Source of the DNA: Euglena gracilis
Lineage: Eukaryota; Euglenida; Euglenophyceae; Euglenales
DNA: 64,000 nucleotides
Assembly: GCA_039621445.1 (NCBI GenBank)
Contig: CP154956.1
Coordinates: 68,744,349-68,808,348, forward strand
Direction: 5' to 3'
The notes under the pieces are model-generated. The model had not been told where the DNA came from and did not search any database. It worked only from the letters and a program-made list of their open reading frames with translations. Position 1 is the stretch's first letter; the number at the start of each line of letters is the position of its first letter. The translations under genes were made by a program, and so were the position numbers. This document shows positions 1 to 9,165 of this stretch, piece by piece.

Positions 1-732
1 CCTAACCCTAACTCTGACCCTAGCCCGAACCCTATCCGTATCCCTAACCCTAACCCTAACCGTATCCCCAACCCAAACTCAAACCGTATCCCTGTCCCGA
101 ACCCTAACCCTAACCGTATCCCTAACCCTAACAATAACCGTAACACTAACCGTATCCCTAACCCTAACCCTAATCCCCAGCCCTAACCGTATCCCTAACC
201 CTAACCCTAACCCTAACCGTATCCCTAACCCTAACTCTAACCCTAACCGAAACCCTATCCGTATCCCTGACCCTAACTCTAACCCTAGCCCTAACCCTAA
301 CCGTATCCCTAACCGTAACCCTAACCCGAACCCTATCCGTATCCCTAACCCTAACTGCATCCCTAACCATAACCGTATCCCCAACCCAAACTCAAACCGT
401 ATCCCTGGCCCGAACCCTAACCCTAACCGTATCCCTAACCCTAACAATAACCGTAACACTAACCGTATCCCTAACCCTAACCCTAATCCCCAGCCCTAAC
501 CGTATCCCTAACCCTAACTCTAACCCTAACCGAAACCCTAACCCTAACTCTAACCCTAACCCTAACTCTAACCCTAACCCTAACCGTATCCCTAACTCTA
601 ACCCTAGCCCTAACTAACCGTATCCCTAACCCTAACCCTAATCCCCAGCCCTAACCCTGTCCGTTTCCCTAACCCTAACCCTAACTGTATCCCTAACCCT
701 AACCATAATTGTATCCCTAACCCTAACTCTAA
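1..732. repeat. Degenerate telomere-like repeat array (CCCTAA with CCGTAT and other variants)
   Basis: The first 732 bases are almost entirely tandem CCCTAA units, interspersed with variants such as CCGTAT, CCCTGA, CCCCAG and CCATAA. The C-strand orientation at the left edge is what a left chromosome end should show (TTAGGG-type telomere). The unit mix is too irregular for a terminal homogeneous telomere, so this is probably the proximal degenerate telomere or subtelomere. Larger blocks recur: the stretch containing CCGTATCCCCAACCCAAACT is found near 60 and again near 370, which suggests segmental duplication within the array. Open frames across it (Leu/Gly/Arg-rich) are artefacts of the repeat. 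Confidence 0.9.
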
Positions 733-871
733 TCGAATTTTTTCAAAATGGGACGTTTTTTGCCAGTTTGGAGGTCATTCCAGTGTGTTTTTATGCATTT
801 TCAGCCAAATTAAGAATCAAATTTTGAGGGGGGTGGCTTAAATTTCAAAAAGGGGGGGGGTAATGCGATTG

Positions 872-1000
872 ATTGGAGGTCGGGCCGACCAGGTCGGCCC
901 GACCTCCAATGGTCGATAACGGCCAGGTCGGGCCGACCATGGTCGGGCCGACCATAGGTCGGGCCGACCATGGTCGGTCGGTACGACCTCCGGGATCGTC
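872..1000. repeat. Palindromic GGTCGGGCCGACC repeat cluster
   Basis: 872-890 and 892-910 are perfect 19-bp inverted arms around a single base. The core GGTCGGGCCGACC, itself nearly self-complementary, then recurs around 926-938, 941-953 and 958-970, with a decayed copy near 971-985. No protein is supported. It could form a cruciform or hairpin. The function is unknown. Confidence 0.8.
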
Positions 1001-1477
1001 ATAGCCAATCATCCGCCCGGGGCCGAGGGGTGGCAAAGGATTGATCGAAAAAACAATTAATCGAACCAACCTCAACCCCAATTTCTCATGTGAGGAAGCC
1101 CCTGAATCACACCATTGCTTACCAACCCCAGGGGGGAGGGGTGTCACTTCCCACTTTCAAAAAACCAGTTGAACTCAGGCTTCTTGTCTGTTTATGGCTG
1201 GCGCTTCTTCTGCCCAGTTTGTGTGGTGACCAGACCCCCCCTGGGGAGGGCATCGGGGAGGGCGTCTGGAGCCAAAAACCAGTCAGTCAGTCACTGAAGG
1301 ACCAGTCAGTCACCCCCCAGGGTCGGAAACACTTTGAGCACATGCCCTGAATGAACGAACGACTTTTATTTAAAAAACAACGGCAAAAAGCATGATCCCC
1401 AGTTTCCCTTGATCGCACATTCCAAATCAGGCATTTTTTTGCATTTTTGCCAATTTCTTGTTTGAAACCGTGTATTG

Positions 1478-1530
1478 GGGCTCTGGCTTTACGCCTGAAC
1501 CGGCGTCCAGAACGCCGGTTCGGGCGGGAA
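1478..1530 (+). repeat. Dispersed GCTTCACGCCCGAACCGGCG repeat, copy 1
   Basis: The segment has GGGGCTCTGGCTTTACGCC followed by GAACCGGCGTCC and then an inverted half (ACGCCGGTTCGGGCG). Related copies lie at about 2,190-2,220 (inverted), 3,209-3,284 (palindrome) and 17,937-17,966. It is non-coding and looks like a short dispersed subtelomeric repeat. Confidence 0.6.
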
Positions 1531-1709
1531 GTCAGCGTCCTGGGGGACCCAAAATAAAAAGTGCCAAAAAGTGTCCAAAAGGGCTTGTAGGCATGTGGCA
1601 ATCATATCTGAGCAGTTTTTGAGGGTTATTTGGCCAGAAATTGGGGTATTTTGTGCAATAATTTCCATTTGGCCAAATTTGGCGATTTTGTGAAATAGAG
1701 TACCATACA

Positions 1710-2072
1710 GCACGGCTGAAATCTAAGCCATCTGCTGAAAGCCCTTGAGAAGGGCTATCGATCAAGGGGCAACATGACAGGTGAACAGTGGATTTTGGAA
1801 TTTGCGAAAAGGGTCGGAACATGCGATTGGCGATTTTCAGGGCGCTATGCTGTGTGGCTGAGTTCTGAGGGTACCAAGCGAAAGGTCTTGGGGAGAGCTT
1901 TCGATTGATATGCTGTATGGCACCTGAGGTGTGGGATTTCACAAATTAAGATGTCAAATTTTGGAATACACGATCGCTGAAAATAAGCGCGGTGTGCATA
2001 ATGGCTGAATTCCGTGGCCATCTGTCAAAAGCCCTTCAAAAGAGCTTTCGATTGATGGGCAACGTGGCATCA
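1710..2072. repeat. Diverged direct repeat pair, spacing about 290 bp
   Basis: 1,710-1,780 and about 2,000-2,072 are alignable by eye: both contain GGCTGAA, GCCATCTG, AAAGCCCTT, an AGAGCTTTCGATTGA-like string and GGGCAAC. A third partial match (GAGCTTTCGATTGA) is at about 3,648. This suggests old tandem duplication. No gene was seen. Confidence 0.5.
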
Positions 2073-2238
2073 GATATGTGAAAATTTCAATCGGCCGATC
2101 GACATGGCCATGAGCCCAAAGGAGCCCAAACATGCTCAAAAATGTTCAGAAACTGGGTATTTAGGACGAAATTGGCCGTGATTCCTTGAACGCCGGTTCG
2201 GGCGTGAAGCCAGAGCCCCAAATCCACGGTTTCTACAC

Positions 2239-2351
2239 ACAAATTGTGGCTGAGCCCAGATTTCAGCCTGAAAACGTGTTCAGCAGGGGGGCCCCCTTGG
2301 GCCCCCTGAACACGTTTTCAGGCTGAAATCTGGGCTCAGCCACAAATTTGT
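2239..2351. repeat. Long perfect hairpin (38-bp arms)
   Basis: 2,246-2,283 and 2,306-2,343 are exact reverse complements over 38 bp, and the pairing continues outward (ACAAATT against AAATTTGT) with a one-base indel. The 22-nt spacer is G/C-rich and itself partly palindromic (GGGGGGCCCCC). It could be a foldback element or a cruciform former. It has no coding content. Confidence 0.85.
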
Positions 2352-2461
2352 TTAAAAACGTGTTCAGAGCCCGCCAAATGCCTGCCCTGAAAGTTGTGGT
2401 CATGATTCAAGCCAGGGGTCAAAAACGCGAAAATGTGAAATTCGGACCCCAAAAAACGGCG

Positions 2462-3148
2462 CCCTAATGGAAAACGTGCCTGACCACAGATGCCTTAATG
2501 GACGTTTTCTTCCAGACGTTTTCTTCGTTGCAGCAAGGTGCCATGAAGGGGGTCAACCTTCGGCTTCTTGGCATCTTGCTGGTATACCGCGAGAGCAGCC
2601 AGGAACAGTTCCGTCCTAGGGGGAGGTGGCAAAAGGCCATTCACAAAATTTGCCGTGCGTTTAGCTATAGTGGGAGGGCTGCGGAAAAAAGGGGGGGTGA
2701 GACGTTTTCCATTAGGGCATCTGTGGCAATGACACGTTTGCTCCGTAGGTGCAGAGCTTGCTGCTGTTGCCAACTGTTTGGAGTTCGCCAAACTGTGTCA
2801 ACATCAGCAAGCCTCTTATCCTGAGCTGGATGCTTTCTTTGTTGCCTGGACGGGATGGGAGCTGGAACCCAGCCCTGTTGTTCGATGGCTCTTTTTTTGT
2901 GTAAAGTGTGTCGTGTTCCGTGATGTCCGCCACTCCGTGTCGGAGTGCTCCAAGGCAACACCAAGCCTTCTGTTGTGTTGTAGAGTGCCCCCGACCCGCC
3001 TCACTCGTTGAGGACCACCTCGGCCTCTCAACCGCTCGCCAATTTTTCATGATAGCGATTTTTGCTTCTTGCTCGGGGTTGCCACAGATGCCTTAATGGA
3101 AAGCGTGTCATTGCCACAAATGCCCTCATGGAAAACGTGTTCATGACC
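2462..3148. repeat. Repeated CCACAGATGCCTTAATGGAAAACGTG motif cluster
   Basis: Variants of a 26-bp string containing GATGCCTTAATGGA and AAAACGTG occur near 2,462-2,502 (plus), 2,706-2,733 (minus) and 3,084-3,148 (plus, tandem). The intervening sequence is unique and encodes nothing recognisable. Confidence 0.55.
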
Positions 3149-3208
3149 ACGAATTTCAGGGCAGGCATTTGGCGGGCTGAACACGTTTTTAACAACTGTG
3201 TCCAAAAC

Positions 3209-3284
3209 GCCGGTTCGGGCGCGAAGCCGTGTTTCAGAACGCCGGTTCGGCGTTCTGAAACATGGCTTCACGCCCGAACCGGCG
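3209..3284. repeat. Palindrome with 37-bp arms (CGCCGGTTCGGGCG family)
   Basis: 3,209-3,245 and 3,248-3,284 are near-perfect reverse complements separated by two bases. The arms carry the CGCCGGTTCGGGCG motif also seen at 1,478-1,530, 2,190-2,220 and 17,937-17,966. Confidence 0.8.
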
Positions 3285-3783
3285 ACGAAATGCCTTTTTT
3301 TTGGATTTTGTTTAAAGCAAGCTTAAACCGGCGTTTGGGACGCTGGGTTCAGGACAGAATCGGCGTCCCCCCCCCCCCACGGGTTTTCTGGACGCCGGTT
3401 CTGTCTGAAAAAAAGCGTTAGGGACGCTGGTTCTGTCCAAAACCGGCGTCCGTTTTGTCATCCCTAAAAATGGCATAAAAAGTGCCCCAAAATGGATGCT
3501 AAGTGAATTATACAGAAACGATTTTTCTCTTCAAATCGACGGCCCGTGGGGTCCAGGGGTTCAGGGGAATTGTGCAATTAGGATTTCCCAGTGACAGGAA
3601 ATGAGACGGCGTGGCTGAATGTGGCGGTGATCACCAGTCGTCCGATGAGCTTTCGATTGAGGGGTGAGTTTGAACCTGAACGATTTATACTGCTAGAGAT
3701 ACGCTCGCGATCGTCGGAATTTGGCTGCAAAGTAGCGTGACATTTCAGATCAGTGGTCGGAGATGTGCTTTGACCGAAGTTGG

Positions 3784-3897
3784 GGACGCCGGTTCTGTCC
3801 TGAACCCGGCATCCCTAAAACGCCGCTTTAAACAGGGGGGGGCAGACGCTGGCTCTGTCCTGAACCCGGCGTCCAGGGACGCCGGGTTCAGGACAGA
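3784..3897. repeat. GACGCCGGTTCTGTCC repeats including a 21-bp-arm palindrome
   Basis: 3,854-3,874 and 3,877-3,897 are exact inverted repeats. The same unit (GACGCCGGTTCTGTCCTGAA) starts at 3,784, and related units sit at 3,340-3,450. It is non-coding. Confidence 0.75.
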
Positions 3898-3924
3898 AAT
3901 GCAGGGGGGTGGAAAATATGCACC

Positions 3925-4062
3925 ATGCAGTTTTTGCAGTTTTTTTTGCAGTTTTCACGTTTTGGGCTTTTTGCAGTTTTTTTTGCAGTTTTTTTGCAGT
4001 TTTTTTGCAGATTTTTTTCTGAAAAAACTGCACACGTTCAGTTTTTTGCAGTTTTTTTATTT
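3925..4062. repeat. T-rich simple repeat with GCAG interruptions
   Basis: The stretch consists of runs of T broken by GCAG (pattern T5-8 GCAG) repeated many times. It is low-complexity sequence with no gene. Confidence 0.85.
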
Positions 4063-4385
4063 GATCCAGCTTTTGAGGAAACCTAAGATGTTTATTTTTT
4101 GGTGCTTGTTGTTTTGGTGACAAGTCCACAATTACTCCCCAACCAAAATTGCTTCCTCTGCAACCTTTGCATTGTAGGAGGTTTGAACAATGTTGAAGGG
4201 TGTGAGGGCCTCTTGATGTTCTTTGCTTTAATTGTATATAGATTTTTTGTTTGGACCGAATGCCCCCCAACCATGGTTTTTTCCTGCGCAAGATTTTCCC
4301 AGCAGGACAAATCCTGGCTCGAATGCCTAACTGCCACCGCTTGCCTGACCGCCTCCGACCATGGTTTTTTCCTGTGCTGCATCTG

Positions 4386-4640
4386 GTAACCAGATACAGC
4401 ACATGGACGTTGCTGGTGGACGGCTCCAACAAAGCTCCAGCCAATCGTTTTGTTTTGTCGGAATCTTATTTGTCCAAAATTCTGAATTATCAAAAGAACG
4501 TGTGATTGCAAGTCGTCACGGACGGTGCTAGCGTCATGACCGGGCTACAGGCAATGTTGCGGAAGTTGTTCATCCGCGACCTGTTGTTGTTGACCGGGGT
4601 GGACGACTGCCACCAACTCCAGCGTGCCGTTGTTCACGCA
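4386..4640 (+). pseudogene. Decayed hAT-like transposase fragment (tentative)
   Basis: Two adjacent frames read a block with LLVDGSNKAPANRF and then VVTDGASVMTG, followed by a Cys/His/Arg pattern (CHQLQRAVVHATR). In hAT and related transposase-derived proteins the core often reads 'TDGASVM.G' followed downstream by 'C..HRL.L', so this is consistent with a hAT catalytic-core fossil. An in-frame stop separates the two blocks, and nothing convincing continues beyond about 4,850. The presence of small hAT-type elements in the same window gives some contextual support. It could be a chance resemblance. Confidence 0.3.
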
Positions 4641-4850
4641 ACGCGACACGAGTGCGTTATGGATCAACACAGTGTTGTGGGCCTGGCCAGCCAGCAACAC
4701 TGCGTTGCGCCACTGCCATCCATATGGTTCGCGGCGTTGTGGAGATGTTCCGTAAATTGGACCTTCTAAGCATGCGGCTTGCATCGTTGTCCGATGACGC
4801 AACACGCTCCCTAAAAACCATCATCACTTCCCAGGTTCTGCATCCACTCG

Positions 4851-5852
4851 CTGGTGCGAATATCTGCATTCTGCCTTCTTGGCTGTTTATACTAATTACG
4901 GTCCTTTGACAAAAAAACTAAGGACATTAGGACCACAAGACGCGTGGCGGCACCCAAGGCGAACAATTCAGCTTGTTGCTGTGTGAGGATCTCCGGGGGG
5001 CAGCGTCTTAGGCGGCCAGATTCGCACTTAAGGATTTAACTTTTTATTTGCGCATATGCGCAAATCCCCCGGTTTTTTGATTCCGGCGGGGAAGGTCCGG
5101 GGGTGGAGAGACACGCCAGCCGACAGGGGAAAAAACGGAGCGATTTTTTGGTTTTGGCGGAGCGACCCCTGGGACTTTGGCCAAAAATGGTGCTTTTTTG
5201 GGTGTCCGAAATTTTTTTTGGGGGCCAAACCGCCAGCCACTTTTTCATTCTCAGGCCCACTCACCCCCCTGGGGGGTGGGGGCCTTCGCCAGAAAAGCAG
5301 TCAGCCTCTCTGAAAAAAACCAGTCAGTCACCCCCCCCCCCCCGGGTTGGGTGGGACAGGTGGTAAGCAAAGGTATGCCCTCCACCCACCAGGATGGAGG
5401 TGGGATCGACCCCTCTCCCCTGAGCACCTGGGGACCGGGACCCTGCCGCCCCTGTGGTGACGCGGAGCCTTTTTTGGGAAAGTGAACTCGCCGGCAGTGT
5501 GTTCCCTCCCGGTGCCTCGGAGTGTGTGTGTGTGTACTTTGACCTTTGGTACCTGTGAATTTTTGATTGGTAGGGAAAGCAGGGGAAAGGGTGACAGGGC
5601 TCTGGGAGGGGTGCGGGTTGATGGTTCCGGTGTGCAGGGGGTAGGGGGAGGAGGGGTCCGGGATGTAGAGGTGTGACGGTGCGGAGGGTGTGCAGGGGTG
5701 GTGTGCAGCGGGTAGGGCGGTAGGGGTGAGACGCCCGCAGGGGTTGTCAGTGGGGGCCTGGTTGCCAGTGTATGGTGGCTTGGGTGCGTGCACCCGGGAC
5801 TTTGACCTTGGTGTTTTTGGGAGTCACCAAACAGACGATTGATGTTGATGCG
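4851..5852. other. No gene recognised; G/C-homopolymer-rich subtelomeric sequence
   Basis: The stretch contains several C and G runs of eight or more, a short (GT)n tract near 5,520 and proline-rich open frames on the minus strand caused by C-rich composition. A phrase AAAAACCAGTCAGTCACCCC at about 5,313 is also found near 1,275-1,320, so it is a dispersed repeat. No protein family was recognised. Confidence 0.5.
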
Positions 5853-6362
5853 CGCAATTGCGCAAATAAAACGTACGGTGGTGTGCGTGCCAGGGTGTGA
5901 GATGGGTGCCGGTGGAAGAACCAGACGATTGAAAGAGATGGGGATGAGCTGACCACACAGAAAACAAAAAGAGTGAACCAGGCAAACAAACCCCCGGCGG
6001 GCGGGGGTACGCTTGCCGCCCGGGTGCCCGGCTGAACAGGAGGAGGGGCCGCCCCGCACTCCGCCGCGCGCTAGTTGTCAGTGGGGGGTGGTACTCGGGG
6101 GAGGGGGTATGTTTTTTTATTATTTGTGACACGGGTGAGAGGGGCAGCACGGCACGAGAGGGGGCTGCAGAGTCACGAGAGGGGTGTCACACCAACCCCC
6201 CCGAAAAAAACAAGTCCACCTCCTGGCAGGGTAGAGGGCTTGGGGATGACGGTCAGCAGGGGGGCGGTGTACACGGCAGTGGGGCACCGTCTCCCAGTTG
6301 GCAGACAAATGACAAAACAAAAAAGTGTGCGTTTTACTTGCGCAATTGCGCGCATCAACACC
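5853..6362. repeat. Inverted pair of TTGATGCGCGCAATTGCGCAA motifs
   Basis: TTGATGCGCGCAATTGCGCAA followed by TAAAACG (about 5,853-5,880) reappears inverted at about 6,330-6,362. The core GCGCAATTGCGC is itself palindromic. The roughly 450 bp between them hold no recognised gene. A related CGCATATGCGCAAA is at about 5,050. Confidence 0.55.
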
Positions 6363-8489
6363 ACTGATGATTTTTTTTAAAAAAACAAAAATTCTGAGTC
6401 GAAACTGGGGGGAGGTTGGCAAATCCCACCCAGTTTGGACCCCTTCGCGGCTGAATAACGGGTCAAGGTGATTTGGAAACTAGAACGCTCGCGACTGAAA
6501 AAAATTCTGGGAACCAGGCCGGGGTCATGGTGGTAATCCGTGGCGTTTACGGTCTACGCAGGGGCGGGGGGGGGGCTCTACCCTTTTTTCTCCAGTAGTA
6601 AACTTCGCTCTTACCCACAAAGGGAGCGACCCCCCCCCACTTAAACCCCCTTGGGCTGACCAACCAAACCTTGACTTATGCACCCCCCCCCCTGGGGAAG
6701 AAAAATGAAAAAGAACCGCCGGGGGCGATTCTTTCTGCTGCAAACCACCCAAAAAATAATTTTTGGGCAATTTTTTGAGACCAACCATCATCAAAAATAC
6801 ATTTTTTGACCAAATTTGCTGATAATTGCCAATTTGGGGATACCAAAGGGGATTTTCGGGGTCATTTTGGGGGGTCGGATTTTCACCAAGGATTCCTTGA
6901 TTTATGCAACCAAACCAGATCCTATGAACTCAGGAGGTTTATTAGTGGGGGGGTTAACTTTGAAAAAAAAACTGGCTGGGCCGTCTGATTCACAAGAGAG
7001 TGCAGGCTCAAAAAGAAAGACCCTACATTTTTGTGTTTTATCATCTGAGGCATTCAATCCTGGGCCATCCACCACCCTCGGCCAAAGAGGGTTTGAAATA
7101 AAAGCTGCTTTTTGTGAGTCCAAATCTCCCAATGGTCCACAGTCAGCATATCATGGATTCCTGAGGACACTGTTTGTGCCATGGTTCAACATCGACTCAA
7201 GGAGCAGAATAGGCATGAACACAGGGGCCAAAGCAACAACAAATTTGCAATCACCGATGTGGCACGTGACACGTCAACAAAAACAAACTGACAAATCTCG
7301 GTGAAATATTAAACAGGTTCATAAAGGCGTCCACGGGCAAAAAAAAATCGCGAACGCTCACGGACATAAAACAACCAAGACAAAGAAAATATTGCATTGA
7401 TTGGCACCAAAGGACCACTGCTTCAACTTGCGAATGTGGTTTGCTAGATGAAGAAGAAACCAAAGCCAACCGAAAAATTTATGCATTGCGCGGCATAAAT
7501 TTAAATCAAAGATAACAACAAATGATGCTCCCTGCAAAAACCTGGTCCAAAGAAATCAGGAAATCCATTCTCTTCCAGAGGTGTTTTTCATACACAACAA
7601 TGCTGACCTGCAGTCCAGAAAAATTTGTTTGCAGGAAATGACCAAGGACCTCAAATGGCGGACATGACCACACAAGGTAACCAAACTCCAAGCGGACTTG
7701 GAGCTCGGCAAAACACATTTTCAAAATTTCCCCAAATTTCACAATCCAAAAAGTGGGGGGGGGTCAAAGACCTGAAAAAACTCAGAAATGAAAAAACCCG
7801 AGGGGGGGTAGGCATTTACCCCCAAAATTTCAAGAAATTTCCAGAGAATGGCCAAAATGAGGCATTATTTCCGGTGTTCACCAAAGGCGAACTGACGCCC
7901 GATTTCCAACAGTGCACTCTGAGGACCAAGAAATGCAATGCTCCAATGGAGCTGAACATTTCCTCGTTCTGGAATGTTAGAACTGCATGCTCACACTCAT
8001 AGCGGGCCAAAATCCAGCCTCATAAACATCTGTGAAATGAAACATATTTGTCTTCAAGGTTCCCTCCATAAACCAGCCATGCCAAAAACATTTCAAAACA
8101 CAAAAGTATGCATCGCGGCAGGGTTGACGTTTTGTTTTGTTTTTTTTCTTCTAAAAAACAACAACAAAAAACAGGGTTTTTTCAAAAAGACACCCCCCAA
8201 AGACATGTTTTGAAAAGCAGAAAGTGACCTTTTTTCCTTGTGAATTGACCTTTTTTTTGAGGAAAAAGTTCTAAAATCATTTTTTTTGGTCATCAAAAGT
8301 GACTTTTTTGAGCTTTTCCAAACCCTTCATCATCATCCAAAGGTCAGAATCATTTGCTCAGCCTTTTTTGTGGGGGTTGAGAAGTTTTCTCCCACATCCC
8401 CTGCTCCTGCAAAGCTTCGCAAGCGTCTGCATGCTCACGCAGACAATCCACCCACTCTGACCCCCCCCAAAAAATAGTATTGCTCCCGC
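6363..8489. other. No gene recognised
   Basis: This is AT-richer sequence with scattered A-runs and G-runs. Short open frames on both strands show no motif, repeat or codon pattern that I can support. Nothing was identified. Confidence 0.5.
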
Positions 8490-9165
8490 AGCTCTATTGG
8501 ACGGCCACCTCCGGCGGCGGGGGGTGCAGCACTATTTGGACCCGCAGCACTATTGGACTGGGTGCCTCTTAATCCCGGCCTATCACCACAGGCACCCTTT
8601 TTGTCTGCTCAATTCCTTCTCTGAGGCTAGTGAGGTCGTTTGGTTCATCTTTGGACGATTTCTGTGAGTTGCTCGGGTAGGAATTTGCCCCCTTTCCCCT
8701 CTCTGCAGATTAAAAAAGGTGCCTGCAGTAGGCTACACCAGCTTCTACGCATTTCATATTGCTGTGATTTGGGGGGGTGCAGCACTATTGGACCAGGGAT
8801 TTTTTTAAGTTTGGACCCCCGGGGGGGAGGGGGGGGCAGGGTGGGTGGGTCCGGCCGAGCCCCCCCCCCTTGGGGGGGTCCCCCCGGAGGGGGGTGGGAT
8901 ATACTTTTCGGCGCCACAGGCGGCGAAAAAATTCTATTTTTAGCACGTTTCGCGATTTTCGGCCATTTTTTGTGGGTCCCCCGGGACTCCCCCCCCCCGG
9001 GGGCCCCCCCAGGGGGTGGGTGGGTGGGGGGGACCCCCCCTCCCCCCCCGGTCTTAAAAAAAACCCCTGTATTGGACGCTCGCTTCATCCAGCGGGGGGT
9101 GCAGCACTATTTGGACCCGCAGCTCTATTGGCCCCGCAGCACTATTAGGGGGGGTTTAAAGGGGG
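8490..9165. repeat. Repeat built on GCAGCACTATTGGAC units
   Basis: Units such as GGGGTGCAGCACTATTTGGACCC occur at about 8,519, 8,547, 8,775, 9,097 and 9,125, the last ending CTATTAGGGGGGGTTTAAA. One unit is interrupted by the small element at 8,794-9,069. Similar G-rich ends (TTATTRGGGGGGTTTA) recur near 12,015 and 12,500, which suggests a family. Confidence 0.6.
8794..9069. mobile_element. Non-autonomous hAT-type element (276 bp) with 8-bp TSD
   Basis: The terminal inverted repeats are CAGGGATTTTTTTAAG on the left and the reverse complement of CTTAAAAAAAACCCCTG on the right. It is flanked by an exact 8-bp duplication, TATTGGAC, at 8,786-8,793 and 9,070-9,077. An 8-bp duplication and termini starting CAGGG are hallmarks of the hAT superfamily. 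The interior is G/C-homopolymer-rich with no coding capacity, so it must have been mobilised in trans. It sits inside a GCAGCACTATTGGAC repeat unit. Confidence 0.85.

Noticed and set aside
79-459. Leu/Gly/Arg-rich open frames in the telomere array
   Set aside because: Direct consequence of CCCTAA repetition in all frames; no start context or homology.
845-1147. 100-aa minus-strand open frame
   Set aside because: Translates the GGTCGGGCCGACC palindromes (repeated VGPT peptides); no independent evidence.
5251-6059. 180- and 243-aa proline-rich minus-strand open frames
   Set aside because: Low-complexity C-rich sequence; no domain, and composition alone explains the lack of stops.
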